A stretch of DNA of 48,219 nucleotides from DATGYC01 sp035298385. Lineage in GTDB: Bacteria > Bacillota > Sulfobacillia > Symbiobacteriales > Symbiobacteriaceae. The stretch is taken from contig DATGYC010000097.1 of NCBI GenBank assembly GCA_035298385.1, forward strand, positions 1 through 48,219. The letters are read 5' to 3'. Of this stretch, positions 1-7,651 are shown in pieces. Positions within the stretch are counted from its first letter, which is position 1. The number at the start of each line of letters is the position of its first letter. The translations under genes were made by a program, and so were the position numbers. The notes under the pieces are model-generated. The model saw only the letters and a list, made by a program, of their open reading frames with translations. It was not told where the DNA came from and ran no database searches.

Positions 1-175
1 TCGTACCGGTTGGCGTTGCGGTCTGGGTGCTCCCAGACTGGGTCGTCGTGGTGTCGGCGATCAGGAGGAGTTGCTCGGTCGGGCTGGGCGCCGCCTGGAG
101 CGGACCGCCCACACCGGCCAACAGCAGGACTGCCACCACGAGCGGTCGGGATCGGGCGGATCGGAAACCGCTCAC
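1..175 (-). CDS. Secreted protein, N-terminal part only (cut by window edge)
   Basis: A GTG at 175 is preceded by a good ribosome site (AAGGGGTGA, about 6 bases upstream). The 58 visible residues form a classical signal peptide: a basic N-terminus (SGFRSARSRP), a hydrophobic stretch (LVVAVLLLAGVGG) and a likely signal peptidase site near LQAAPS. A Thr/Ser/Gln/Gly-rich segment follows, resembling a secreted-protein linker. The rest lies outside the window, so function cannot be assigned. It follows rsgI on the same strand after a strong hairpin, so it is probably a separate unit. Confidence 0.65.
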   Translation of the reverse strand, partial: MSGFRSARSRPLVVAVLLLAGVGGPLQAAPSPTEQLLLIADTTTTQSGSTQTATPTGT

Positions 176-277
176 CTGGTTCACCCCTTTGCTCAATCTC
201 TTCAAAAACGGTTCTCGCCCTCTGCGTCATCCTCCTGCTGTATTCGGTTACAACCTATACCAGTTTCGGGAAATGGG

Positions 278-321
278 CAGACGAAACGGGTGAAGCCTCT
301 CAGCCCCACCCGTTTCGTCTG
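278..321. terminator. 15-bp perfect stem-loop after rsgI
   Basis: Arms 278-292 and 307-321 are perfect reverse complements around a 14-base loop, starting directly after the rsgI stop. There is no clear U-run on either strand, so this may be a terminator or an mRNA-stabilising hairpin. Confidence 0.5.
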
Positions 322-322
322 C

Positions 323-1519
323 TCAATGGTCCTTACCGGACTTTCCCTTGTCCTTCTCTTTGCCCTTGTCCGGGCTCTTCTCGTCGCTCTTGTTGTTGCC
401 CTTCTCATCGCCCTTAGACTGACCAGAGCCCTGCCCGTGGTCACTAGAATCGGGCTTTGAATCCGGCTTGAGGCTAACGCCAGGGAGCCCAACTCCCGAC
501 CGGGAGTCAGACCCCTGCCCGCCCTTGTTAGAGGAAGAGTCAGAATGCTCGTCAGTGGCCTTGTCCTTGCCCGGCTTATCAGACGCGCCACCGTTGGAGT
601 GATCATCAGGCTTCTGCCCCTGAGTCGAGGGCTTTTCATCACCCTTCTGATCGCCCTTCCCCTGGTTGCGGTCCTTCTCATCCGACTTCTTGTGATCGGC
701 CCCGTCATCCTTGCCTCGGCCCTTGTTGATCGAGGGAAGTACCTCCGACGGCAAGATACCGAGGTCCTTCAGTACCGCACCTGGCCCCTTGTGCTGGAAG
801 GTCTCCGGCGTCACCGTTACCTCAGGATGGGTCTCCTGCACCTTCTTGTACAGGACATACTCCGGTAGCGTGAGCCCTTCCGACCTCGCTTCCTCCACCT
901 CGGTCTTGGTGGTCGGCGTGGTCGCTACCTGAGCCTCAGGCTTCTTGCCCTGTGCTACTGCGGCCGCCTTGACCGCCGTCTCAGCAGCCACCTGGGCCGA
1001 CTGAGTGATCGCCTGTGCCCGCTCGTCCGAGATCGCCTCGCCCTTGACCGGAGCAGCGGTGATCACGATCGCGCCCTCGACGGAGGCCGGGTCCAACTTG
1101 CCCATGGCGACGGCCTTGTTGGTGGCTGCCTGCACGACATCGGCGACCGGTAGCTTCCGCCAGTTCATGCCGTTGAGCAACTCCACGCCGTCGGCATTCA
1201 AGCCTCGGGCATCGATCACGGTACCCTTGCCATTAATCGTGAACTCCAGGGTCGGGTTGATCTCCATCGCCAGGACGACCGACGGCTGGAGCAACGACCA
1301 CTGCCAGTAGCCAGCTGGTCCGCCGAAGAGAACGAGGGCCGCCGCCGCTACCGCCACGACGGTGCGCAACCACGGGCGCCCCGCCCGGGCGAGAGGCGCA
1401 GCGATCTCCTCGCCTACCTGCCAACGCCCCACCGCCAAGTCGACCCGCCGAAACTCGCCGGTTCCGGTCAGGAGAATCCCCTGCCGCCCCCGCACTTCCA
1501 ATAAGATGCCGCGTTCCAC
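323..1519 (-). CDS. rsgI: RsgI-like anti-sigma factor with long charged tail
   Basis: Membrane-bound anti-sigma factor expected to hold SigI inactive until an extracellular signal arrives. Residues 1-45 match the cytoplasmic RsgI_N domain (MERGILLEVRGRQGILLTG). One membrane segment follows at about 51-72. The outside segment carries the RsgI-typical stretch AMEINPTLEFTINGKG at about 84-99. From about residue 275 to 398 the tail is low-complexity Lys/Asp/Ser/Gly with many SDEK- and KGDEK-like units. In well-studied clostridia the outer part of RsgI carries carbohydrate-binding modules; none is seen here. The GTG start at 1519 lies behind a G-rich Shine-Dalgarno, 17 bases after the sigI stop, so the two genes are co-transcribed. 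Confidence 0.85.
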   Translation of the reverse strand: MERGILLEVRGRQGILLTGTGEFRRVDLAVGRWQVGEEIAAPLARAGRPWLRTVVAVAAAALVLFGGPAGYWQWSLLQPSVVLAMEINPTLEFTINGKGTVIDARGLNADGVELLNGMNWRKLPVADVVQAATNKAVAMGKLDPASVEGAIVITAAPVKGEAISDERAQAITQSAQVAAETAVKAAAVAQGKKPEAQVATTPTTKTEVEEARSEGLTLPEYVLYKKVQETHPEVTVTPETFQHKGPGAVLKDLGILPSEVLPSINKGRGKDDGADHKKSDEKDRNQGKGDQKGDEKPSTQGQKPDDHSNGGASDKPGKDKATDEHSDSSSNKGGQGSDSRSGVGLPGVSLKPDSKPDSSDHGQGSGQSKGDEKGNNKSDEKSPDKGKEKDKGKSGKDH

Positions 1520-1536
1520 TGCTTTCCCCCCCGCCC

Positions 1537-2274
1537 CTACAAGGCGACGTATCCCTTCAAGTGTTCAAAGTCCTCTAAGATGAGGAGTGTTACCGCTACG
1601 ATCCATTTCCGCTGCCGCTCGAGGGTCTTGCGACTGACGCCCACCCGATCCTCCAGCGACTTAAGCGGGAGCTCCCGCTTGGTCCGGAAGTGTGCTGCCA
1701 GCGCCGGATCGGCTGCCAGGGTGTGCGCCACCTCGAGCGCCCGCTCTCTTGCATCTGCATGCTTGGGCGAGGACTCGACAAGGTCTGAGAAGGCAACACC
1801 AAACTCGGCCAGTCGCTTGGCGTACCGGCCAATCTCGTCCCGGCGGTCCTCGGCCTCGCGTTCACGCTCAAAGAGTGCGACCGCAGCAGCCTCGTCCGCC
1901 GATCGAAGCGGGTTTCCTTCCTCATCTTCGCTGGTAAGCTGACTGAGCGGAATCTCTTGGGCGCCCTTACGGCGCCGGTAGAAGTCGACCAGTCGCCGCT
2001 TGATCACCAACTCGGCGAACGGGGCAAACGGGGCGCCCCTGTCGAGCTGAAAGCGGTCGATCGCCTCGTTCAGGGCGAGTAGGCCGACGGAGACTTCCTC
2101 GTCGCGTCCTACCTCTACATAGCGACCGGCAGACTGGGCGCCCACTCGAAGCACCAACGGGGTCCAGTCCCGGAGCAGGCGCTCCCGAGCTAGCTCATCA
2201 CCCGCTTGGGCCCTTGCGATCAGCTCCTCCGGCGATTGTGTAGAAGGGGGACGGCGTGTCCAGGGCCACCGCAC
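1537..2274 (-). CDS. sigI: RNA polymerase sigma factor SigI
   Basis: Sigma-70 family factor of the SigI group, linked in Bacilli and Clostridia to heat, envelope or polysaccharide responses. The sigma-2 region is visible (SPEELIARAQAGD, then DEEVSVGLLALNEAIDRF and FAPFAELVIKRRLVDFYRR), with a C-terminal helix-turn-helix (LEDRVGVSRKTLERQRKW). The frame is open upstream to about 2358, but GTG 2274 has the convincing ribosome site (GAGGGGTGA about 7 bases before it). This gives 245 residues, close to the 251 of B. subtilis SigI. It is followed at once by rsgI, its cognate regulator. Confidence 0.88.
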   Translation of the reverse strand: MRWPWTRRPPSTQSPEELIARAQAGDELARERLLRDWTPLVLRVGAQSAGRYVEVGRDEEVSVGLLALNEAIDRFQLDRGAPFAPFAELVIKRRLVDFYRRRKGAQEIPLSQLTSEDEEGNPLRSADEAAAVALFEREREAEDRRDEIGRYAKRLAEFGVAFSDLVESSPKHADARERALEVAHTLAADPALAAHFRTKRELPLKSLEDRVGVSRKTLERQRKWIVAVTLLILEDFEHLKGYVAL

Positions 2275-2309
2275 GAATGAATCACCCCTCATCTGCCTGT
2301 ACTTAGTGA

Positions 2310-2338
2310 TACGGATATGGGTCAATCTTTGTGGGGGT
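2310..2338 (-). promoter_or_regulatory. Candidate SigI-type promoter upstream of sigI
   Basis: On the minus strand ACCCCC (2338-2333) is followed by an A-containing stretch and then CGTA (2313-2310), 19 bases apart. SigI promoters are described as having a C-rich -35 followed by A bases and a CGWA-like -10, so this could be autoregulation. The match is by eye and short. Confidence 0.3.
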
Positions 2339-2430
2339 CGGGGGATGGAACGGCGCATTGTCGAATTGGACGGATTCCTTTGTGATTCCGTTGCAGACGT
2401 TGGCGATGGTTGTTCGTCCTACGCCAACCC

Positions 2431-3459
2431 TTACAGCAATCTCCCCTGCGAATCGGGATGTTCCTGGTAAGGCATACCCAGATAGTCGTAGGCCGCCCGC
2501 GTCGCCACACGCCCACGCGGGGTACGCTGCAGGAAGCCGATCTGCATCAGGTAGGGCTCGTAGACGTCTTCGATCGTCTCCGACTCCTCGGCGGTCGCAG
2601 CGGCTAGGGTATCCAGGCCGACAGGGCCACCGCCCCACATGCCGATGATCGCATGAAGGATCTTGTGGTCGACCTGGTCGAGTCCGAGCTGATCGACCTC
2701 CATCAAGCGGAGTCCGGCATCCGCTACCTCCCGGGTGATCTTCCCGTTCGCCTTTACCTGAGCGAAGTCGCGCAGGCGGCGGAGGAGGCGGTTGGCGATG
2801 CGGGGCGTCCCGCGAGAGCGCCGAGCGATCTCCATCGCTCCAGAGGCCTCCAGCTCGACATCGAGGATGCGCGAGGCTCGGATCAGGATCTGCATCAACT
2901 CGTCAGGCGTGTAGAACTGGAGTTGCAGGACGACGCCGAAGCGGTCGCGCATCGGTGAGCTGAGGGCGCCAAAGCGAGTCGTCGCCCCGATCAACGTAAA
3001 CTTTGGCAGATCCAGTCGGAGGGTTCGGGCGCTCGGCCCCTTGCCCAGGATGATATCCAGGCAGAAATCCTCCATCGCTGGGTAGAGCGTCTCCTCGACG
3101 AGCCGGTTCATCCGATGGATCTCATCGACGAAGAGCACGTCCCGCTCCTGCAACTGGGTCAGGATCGCCGCCAGGTCGCCCTGGTGCGAGATGGCCGGAC
3201 CAGAGGTGACCCGGAAGTTGACGCCCAACTCTTGGGCGATGATCTGTGCCAAGGTAGTCTTGCCCAGGCCAGGCGGTCCGTAGAGCAGGACGTGGTCCAG
3301 AGCGTCGCCCCGGCGTTTGGCCGCCTCGATATAGATCGAGAGTTCTTCCTTAACGCGCTCCTGGCCCGGGTAGTCGGTCAGCCGCTGGGGGCGAATCGAC
3401 TCCTCAAAGCGGCTCTCCTCGGTGCGCCGGGCGCCCGAGAGCATCCGATCCTCGTTCAT
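2431..3459 (-). CDS. ruvB: Holliday junction branch migration helicase RuvB
   Basis: AAA+ motor of the RuvABC resolvasome; it drives branch migration of Holliday junctions with RuvA. Walker A is GPPGLGKTT at residues 61-69, Walker B DEIH at 112-115, and the sensor region GATTRFG with RDRFG follows. The C-terminal winged-helix DNA-binding domain is present (IGFLQRTPRGRVAT). At 342 residues it matches the usual length of 330-350. The start lies 6 bases after the ruvA stop and the ribosome site lies inside ruvA. Gene order on the minus strand is ruvC, ruvA, ruvB. Confidence 0.98.
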   Translation of the reverse strand: MNEDRMLSGARRTEESRFEESIRPQRLTDYPGQERVKEELSIYIEAAKRRGDALDHVLLYGPPGLGKTTLAQIIAQELGVNFRVTSGPAISHQGDLAAILTQLQERDVLFVDEIHRMNRLVEETLYPAMEDFCLDIILGKGPSARTLRLDLPKFTLIGATTRFGALSSPMRDRFGVVLQLQFYTPDELMQILIRASRILDVELEASGAMEIARRSRGTPRIANRLLRRLRDFAQVKANGKITREVADAGLRLMEVDQLGLDQVDHKILHAIIGMWGGGPVGLDTLAAATAEESETIEDVYEPYLMQIGFLQRTPRGRVATRAAYDYLGMPYQEHPDSQGRLL

Positions 3460-3465
3460 CTGTCG

Positions 3466-4083
3466 TTACCCCCGGTAGAGCTGCTTGAGCGAGAGGCGGA
3501 CCAGCGTGGGCACCTCGGCGCCCTCTGGTGCCTCCTTGATCGCCCGGGCGACGGCCTCCGCCGCCTCGGACCGGCTGTAGCCGAGCGCTTGGAGCGCCTC
3601 GACCGCCTCGGCCGTTCGGTCGCCTGGGGCGGCCGGCGAGAGACCGCCCACCTCGATCGGCGCGATGGAGCCGACGGGCAGGGCGCCCACCTTCTCCTTC
3701 AGCTCCAGCACGATCCGCTGGGCCGTCTTCTTGCCGATGCCGGGCACCCGGCAGAGCGCGGTCACGTCCTCCAGGGCGATCGACCGGCGGGCCTGGTCGG
3801 GTGTCAGCGTGGAGAGGACGGCCAGGGCGACCTTCGGACCCACGCCATCGACCTTTAGGAGCAACTCGAAGAACTCGAGCTCCCCAGCGTTCAGAAAGCC
3901 GTAAAGGGTCATGGAGTCTTCCCGCACCTGAAACGAGGTGTGGAGCAAGACCGGGCTGCCGATCGCCGGAAGGCGGTTGCGGGTCGAGGCCGGGACTAGG
4001 CACCGGTAACCAACGCCGCCACAGTCGACGACGGCGGCCTCTGCCTCCGCCCGGACCAGTTCGCCACGCACATGAGCGATCAT
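3466..4083 (-). CDS. ruvA: Holliday junction DNA-binding subunit RuvA
   Basis: Tetrameric Holliday-junction binding protein that loads RuvB. Domain I is an OB fold (MIAHVRGELVRAEAEAAVVDCGGVGY), domain II holds two helix-hairpin-helix motifs (DGVGPKVALAVLS and PGIGKKTAQRIVLELKEKVG), and the C-terminal three-helix domain that contacts RuvB is present (AVEALQALGYSRSEA). It has 205 residues. Its ATG overlaps the ruvC stop in an ATGA arrangement, implying translational coupling. Confidence 0.98.
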   Translation of the reverse strand: MIAHVRGELVRAEAEAAVVDCGGVGYRCLVPASTRNRLPAIGSPVLLHTSFQVREDSMTLYGFLNAGELEFFELLLKVDGVGPKVALAVLSTLTPDQARRSIALEDVTALCRVPGIGKKTAQRIVLELKEKVGALPVGSIAPIEVGGLSPAAPGDRTAEAVEALQALGYSRSEAAEAVARAIKEAPEGAEVPTLVRLSLKQLYRG

Positions 4084-4577
4084 ACCAACCCTCCTAAACG
4101 AGAGGCAAGGTTCGAACCGTGTAGGGCAGCGATGGCGACGGCCAGGGCATCGGCCACGTCATCTGGCTTGGGCGTCTCGCGCAGGCCAAGGAGGACCTTG
4201 ACCATCTGCTGGACCTGGGCCTTGTCAGCCCGTCCGTAGCCCGTGACGGCCATCTTCACCTGCATTGGGGTAAACTCCCGAATGGGGAGGCCGTTATCGG
4301 CCGCCGCCAAGAGGACGACACCACGGGCCTGACCAACGTGAATCGCCGTGGTCACGTTCCGGCCAAAGAAGAGCTCTTCGACCGCAACGGCCTCGGGCTT
4401 GTACGTCATCATGAGGTCACAGAGCCCTCTGTAGAGGGTCTGCAACCGCTTTTCAGCAAGCATCGTCGATGGGGTCAGAAGGGCGCCGTAGTCGACCGCA
4501 CGCTCCTTCGATCCCGCTGATTCAACAACTCCCCAGCCCATTGTGGCCGTACCGGGGTCGATTCCCAAGATCCGCAT
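4080..4577 (-). CDS. ruvC: Holliday junction endonuclease RuvC
   Basis: RNase H-fold resolvase that nicks Holliday junctions symmetrically. The acidic catalytic residues are D7 (GIDPGTATMGWG), E67 (VAVEELFFGRN), D140 and D143 (KPDDVADALAVA). The frame is open further upstream, but ATG 4577 starts directly at the conserved MRILGIDPG and has AGGTGGT about 7 bases before it. The 165 residues match the family. It is the first gene of the ruvCAB cluster. Confidence 0.97.
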   Translation of the reverse strand: MRILGIDPGTATMGWGVVESAGSKERAVDYGALLTPSTMLAEKRLQTLYRGLCDLMMTYKPEAVAVEELFFGRNVTTAIHVGQARGVVLLAAADNGLPIREFTPMQVKMAVTGYGRADKAQVQQMVKVLLGLRETPKPDDVADALAVAIAALHGSNLASRLGGLV

Positions 4578-4771
4578 GCTGGTCACCACCTGGGCGCCCC
4601 GATCACTCGGGCGCCAAAAGTCAGATACCGTATCTATGTTCGGGGTAGACGAACTCTGCTCCTGCCATTTTGCCCCTCCAACTTCCACCAGCCCCCTCTA
4701 GGCTATTGCCAATCATCCGACGTCGTGGTATGCCTAGAGGGTAACGAACCCTTAGGGAGGCGACCGTTTAC

Positions 4772-5662
4772 ATGTCCACACTCCCCTCGCGCCGTGACCG
4801 GGGGCGGAACAAGCGCAAAAACTGGCTCCTCCCCGTCCTGCTAACGCTGCTCCTCGTGGGCGTCGTAGCTGGCGGCTGGGTGCTAGCTGCCTATTTCACA
4901 CCGGGTTCGAACCAGAACATTCTCCTCATGGGCGTCGATCAGGAAGGGATGCGGACCGACGTACTCGTCCTGGCCCACATCAATCCACGTGAGAAGAAGG
5001 TCAACCTGCTCTCCATCCCACGGGATACCCTGGTGGAGATCGACTGTGGCAAGCGTGAGGTCTGCGTCACACCGGACAAGATGAATCATGCCCACGCCTA
5101 CGGTGGTGTAGATCTGACCGTTGATACCGTCGAACACTTCCTTGGTGTCAAGGTGGACGGCTACGTCAAGGTCAACTTTGAGGGCTTCCAGAGCCTGGTC
5201 GACGGGCTGGGCGGCGTCGATCTCCTGATCGACAAGGATATGAACTATGAGGACCCGTACGCCAAACCGCCGCTGCAGATCCACTTCAAGGCCAAGGCCG
5301 AGCCGCAGCATCTGGACGGCAAGCAGGCCTTGGAGTATGTCCGCTACCGCGGCAACACCGGCGATATCGGACGGATTGAACACACCAAGAGGTTCTTCCA
5401 GGCTGTGGCAAGCAAGGCCGAGAAGTCTGGGACGGCCAAGCTGGCCAGTCTGGCGCCCGGGATGATGAAGTACGTCGACACCAAGCTTGACCTCTCGACG
5501 GCGGTCCGGCTCGCGAAACTGGCGACCGAGGTGAAGATGGACCAGATTCGGATGGAGACCATTCCGGGTCAGGACTTTACCATGAAGGATGGTCGCTGGG
5601 TCTGGCAGGCCGATCCCGCCAAGACGACGGAGCTTCGTGACGAGCTCTTTGAACTAAAGTAA
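4772..5662 (+). CDS. LytR-CpsA-Psr (LCP) family cell-wall ligase
   Basis: Extracytoplasmic enzyme family that transfers lipid-linked glycopolymers to peptidoglycan. It has a basic cytoplasmic N-terminus, a single membrane anchor at about 18-41, and an LCP domain with the expected signature: MRTDVLVLAHINP, LLSIPRDT (Arg-Asp phosphate binding), KMNHAHAYGG, FEGFQSLVDGLGGVD, LDGKQALEYVRYR and DIGRIEHTKRF. It has 296 residues and no extra C-terminal domain. GGAGG stands 11 bases before the ATG. It is a single plus-strand gene facing away from ruvC and ending at a strong hairpin. Confidence 0.93.
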   Translation: MSTLPSRRDRGRNKRKNWLLPVLLTLLLVGVVAGGWVLAAYFTPGSNQNILLMGVDQEGMRTDVLVLAHINPREKKVNLLSIPRDTLVEIDCGKREVCVTPDKMNHAHAYGGVDLTVDTVEHFLGVKVDGYVKVNFEGFQSLVDGLGGVDLLIDKDMNYEDPYAKPPLQIHFKAKAEPQHLDGKQALEYVRYRGNTGDIGRIEHTKRFFQAVASKAEKSGTAKLASLAPGMMKYVDTKLDLSTAVRLAKLATEVKMDQIRMETIPGQDFTMKDGRWVWQADPAKTTELRDELFELK

Positions 5663-5668
5663 GCGTGT

Positions 5669-5706
5669 AGAGAGGGCGCCCCCGCGACAGCGGGGGCGCC
5701 CTCTCT
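5669..5706. terminator. Bidirectional terminator between LCP gene and first JAMM gene
   Basis: A 17-bp perfect stem (arms 5669-5685 and 5690-5706) with loop GACA sits between converging genes. Both arms contain the recurrent palindrome GGGCGCCC. The U-run is weak (CTCTCTTG). Confidence 0.75.
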
Positions 5707-5709
5707 TGC

Positions 5710-6165
5710 CTATGTGCGAGACGACTGGCGCAGGTCCAGCCACTCGCCTCGGACGTCCTCATCGACCTCAAACGCGATCTCCCGGACTGCGTTCCCCCGG
5801 ATGTAGAAGGCACGCTGGGTCACTCTTCCCGAGAGGGAGAGGATCACCCGGGCTGCCTCAGGCCAGTGAATACCCATGCGAATATCACTGGTAGACGGGT
5901 AGGCGACCGCCGTCGGATGGGAATGGTAGATCGCCAGGAGCGACTCCCCCCGCTTGCGAGCGCCATTGAGTGCCTGTACCTGGTGGCTCGGCTCTACCTC
6001 AAAGGCGGTGGTCGAGCGGCGGGCATTCTCAGTCGCCCAGGCGGTCAGAATCCGGTTACCTCTCCCGGTCAGGATCCCGCAGGCCTCGTAAGGCTTCTCT
6101 TCAAGACAGTGCTCGACGACGTAGCGCAAGAGTCGCTGGCTGATCAAGAGCTGACGCTCCTCCAT
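5710..6165 (-). CDS. JAMM/MPN+ (M67) metallopeptidase, copy 1
   Basis: Predicted zinc isopeptidase. The full JAMM motif is present: E27 in YEACGIL, then H81-S-H83, seven residues, S91 and D94 (HSHPTAVAYPSTSD). Bacterial members such as Mec remove cysteine from the sulfur carrier CysO; others act on ThiS/MoaD-like proteins. It has 151 residues. ATG 6165 is chosen because AGGGGG stands 10 bases upstream; the GTG three codons earlier would overlap that site. The next gene upstream, JAMM copy 2, is a paralogue. Confidence 0.88.
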   Translation of the reverse strand: MEERQLLISQRLLRYVVEHCLEEKPYEACGILTGRGNRILTAWATENARRSTTAFEVEPSHQVQALNGARKRGESLLAIYHSHPTAVAYPSTSDIRMGIHWPEAARVILSLSGRVTQRAFYIRGNAVREIAFEVDEDVRGEWLDLRQSSRT

Positions 6166-6223
6166 CCCGCACACCCCCTGTCGCTCAGGGTATGCCCACC
6201 GGGTCCCGCCCTTGCCACGTCGA

Positions 6224-6688
6224 TTAGGCTTCCTGGTCGCTCCGGGCGACGCGCCGCAGGTCGCACCACTCGCCGCCGGGTTCAGGCAGGACCACCAGCG
6301 GGTGCTCGGTCACTTGGCCATCAACGATCCGGTAGGCCCGAACCTGCGGCTCACGTAGGGCCAGCGAGACGATCAGGTAGAAGGCCTCCGGCCAGTAGGC
6401 GATCTTGATATCGGTCTCAGACGGGACCGGGGCCGTCTTCACATGGCTGTGATAGATGGCGACCAGGTTTCGCTTTGCCTGCTCCGCCTCCGACAGGACC
6501 GTCAGCATCTGCGCCTGATCGACCCGGTAGAGGACCGGCGAGCGGAGCTCGTTATCGACCGCGTAGCCCTTTTCGGCCCGGTCGGCGGCGCCCAGGAGGA
6601 GGCCACAGGCCTCAAGCGGCTTCTCCTCCAGGCAGTGAGCGATCATCTTACGGTAGAGGCGCTCCGACAGGTAGAGGGAGCGCTGCAC
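6224..6688 (-). CDS. JAMM/MPN+ (M67) metallopeptidase, copy 2
   Basis: A second zinc peptidase of the same family, in tandem with copy 1. The zinc and catalytic residues are E26, H80, H82, S90 and D93 (HSHVKTAPVPSETD). Both copies end in a GEW-DLR motif. The start is uncertain: GTG 6688 has no ribosome site, whereas a strong GGAGGGG at 6734-6740 sits 6 bases before an in-frame CTG at 6727, which would add 13 basic residues (LLFRKRPTAAKRP). The gene follows nadE in the same frame, just after its stop, and is probably co-transcribed with it. Confidence 0.85.
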   Translation of the reverse strand: MQRSLYLSERLYRKMIAHCLEEKPLEACGLLLGAADRAEKGYAVDNELRSPVLYRVDQAQMLTVLSEAEQAKRNLVAIYHSHVKTAPVPSETDIKIAYWPEAFYLIVSLALREPQVRAYRIVDGQVTEHPLVVLPEPGGEWCDLRRVARSDQEA

Positions 6689-6751
6689 GGGTCGCTTGGC
6701 AGCAGTCGGACGCTTGCGAAAAAGCAGCGGAAGCCCCTCCTCGACCCGTTC

Positions 6752-7651
6752 TTAGCGGAGCCGCCGCTTGGCCAGGACCTGATCAAGGTCGTCTGGTTTG
6801 CGCTTGAAGGCGGTCTTCCGGTTCTGGGCAATGATCTTCCGGGCGACCTCCCCCGGCACCGGCAGATCGCGATCTGCCACGATCGTCTCAATGGCCGCCG
6901 GCAGGACGGTCATGTAGTCGTCCATCACCGGGGTCTCTAGATGCTTCTCAAGCAGCCAGACGAAGAAGGAATCCGCCTGGTCGTAACTAAAGCCGAGTTC
7001 GCCCTCGTCGGTCTGGCCGGGCCAGAGGCCGGCGGTCGGGATGCGCTTGACCAGATCCTCCTCGAAGCCAGCGGAGGCCGCCAGGCCACGCACCTCGGCC
7101 TTCGTGCAATCCCGGATCGGTTGCCGATCGGCGATCCCATCGCCGCGGATCGAGAAGTAGCCCAGGAAGTTCTCGATGGCGTTGTCGGTCCCCATCATCA
7201 GCCCCTGGAAGGCGTCAGCGAAGAAGCCAGCGCTCATCATCCGCAGGGTCGGCTTCAGGTTGTTGACCGCCCAGGCCAGCTTCTTCTCGTCCAGGGTCAG
7301 GCCAGACTTGGCGGCCATCTCCTTGGCCGCTGCCGTGTAGAGGGCGGTCGCAGCCTCCCAGAGCGAGGAGAGGTTGATCGTGACGGCCGGGATCCCGAGG
7401 TGATCAGCGACCCGCTGGCCATCGACGATATCCTTCAGCCGCTCGCCCTGTAGCTCCGCCTCGGAGGAGCAGGGGAGGATCAGCCCGAGGGCGCCCTCCG
7501 GCGTCGCCGCCTTTGAGATCACCGCCGAGGTGGTCGAGTCGATCCCGCCAGAGAGCGAGTTGACCAGGGCCTTCAGCCCGTACTGCTCCATGTAGGCGCG
7601 CTCGGTGGCGGCGCGCTCCTGGACCGACCCCACATGATGAACCTTACGCAT
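6752..7651 (-). CDS. nadE: NH3-dependent NAD+ synthetase
   Basis: Converts nicotinate adenine dinucleotide, ATP and ammonia to NAD+. The PP-loop SGGIDST is at 34-40, and the NadE signatures PIRDCTKAEVRGLA and GLWPGQTDEGELGFSYD are present. No glutaminase (nitrilase) domain is present, so free ammonia is the likely nitrogen source. It has 299 residues. The start is ATG 7651, behind GGGAGGT; it overlaps the end of the upstream amidohydrolase gene by 8 bases, so translation is coupled. Confidence 0.93.
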   Translation of the reverse strand: MRKVHHVGSVQERAATERAYMEQYGLKALVNSLSGGIDSTTSAVISKAATPEGALGLILPCSSEAELQGERLKDIVDGQRVADHLGIPAVTINLSSLWEAATALYTAAAKEMAAKSGLTLDEKKLAWAVNNLKPTLRMMSAGFFADAFQGLMMGTDNAIENFLGYFSIRGDGIADRQPIRDCTKAEVRGLAASAGFEEDLVKRIPTAGLWPGQTDEGELGFSYDQADSFFVWLLEKHLETPVMDDYMTVLPAAIETIVADRDLPVPGEVARKIIAQNRKTAFKRKPDDLDQVLAKRRLR

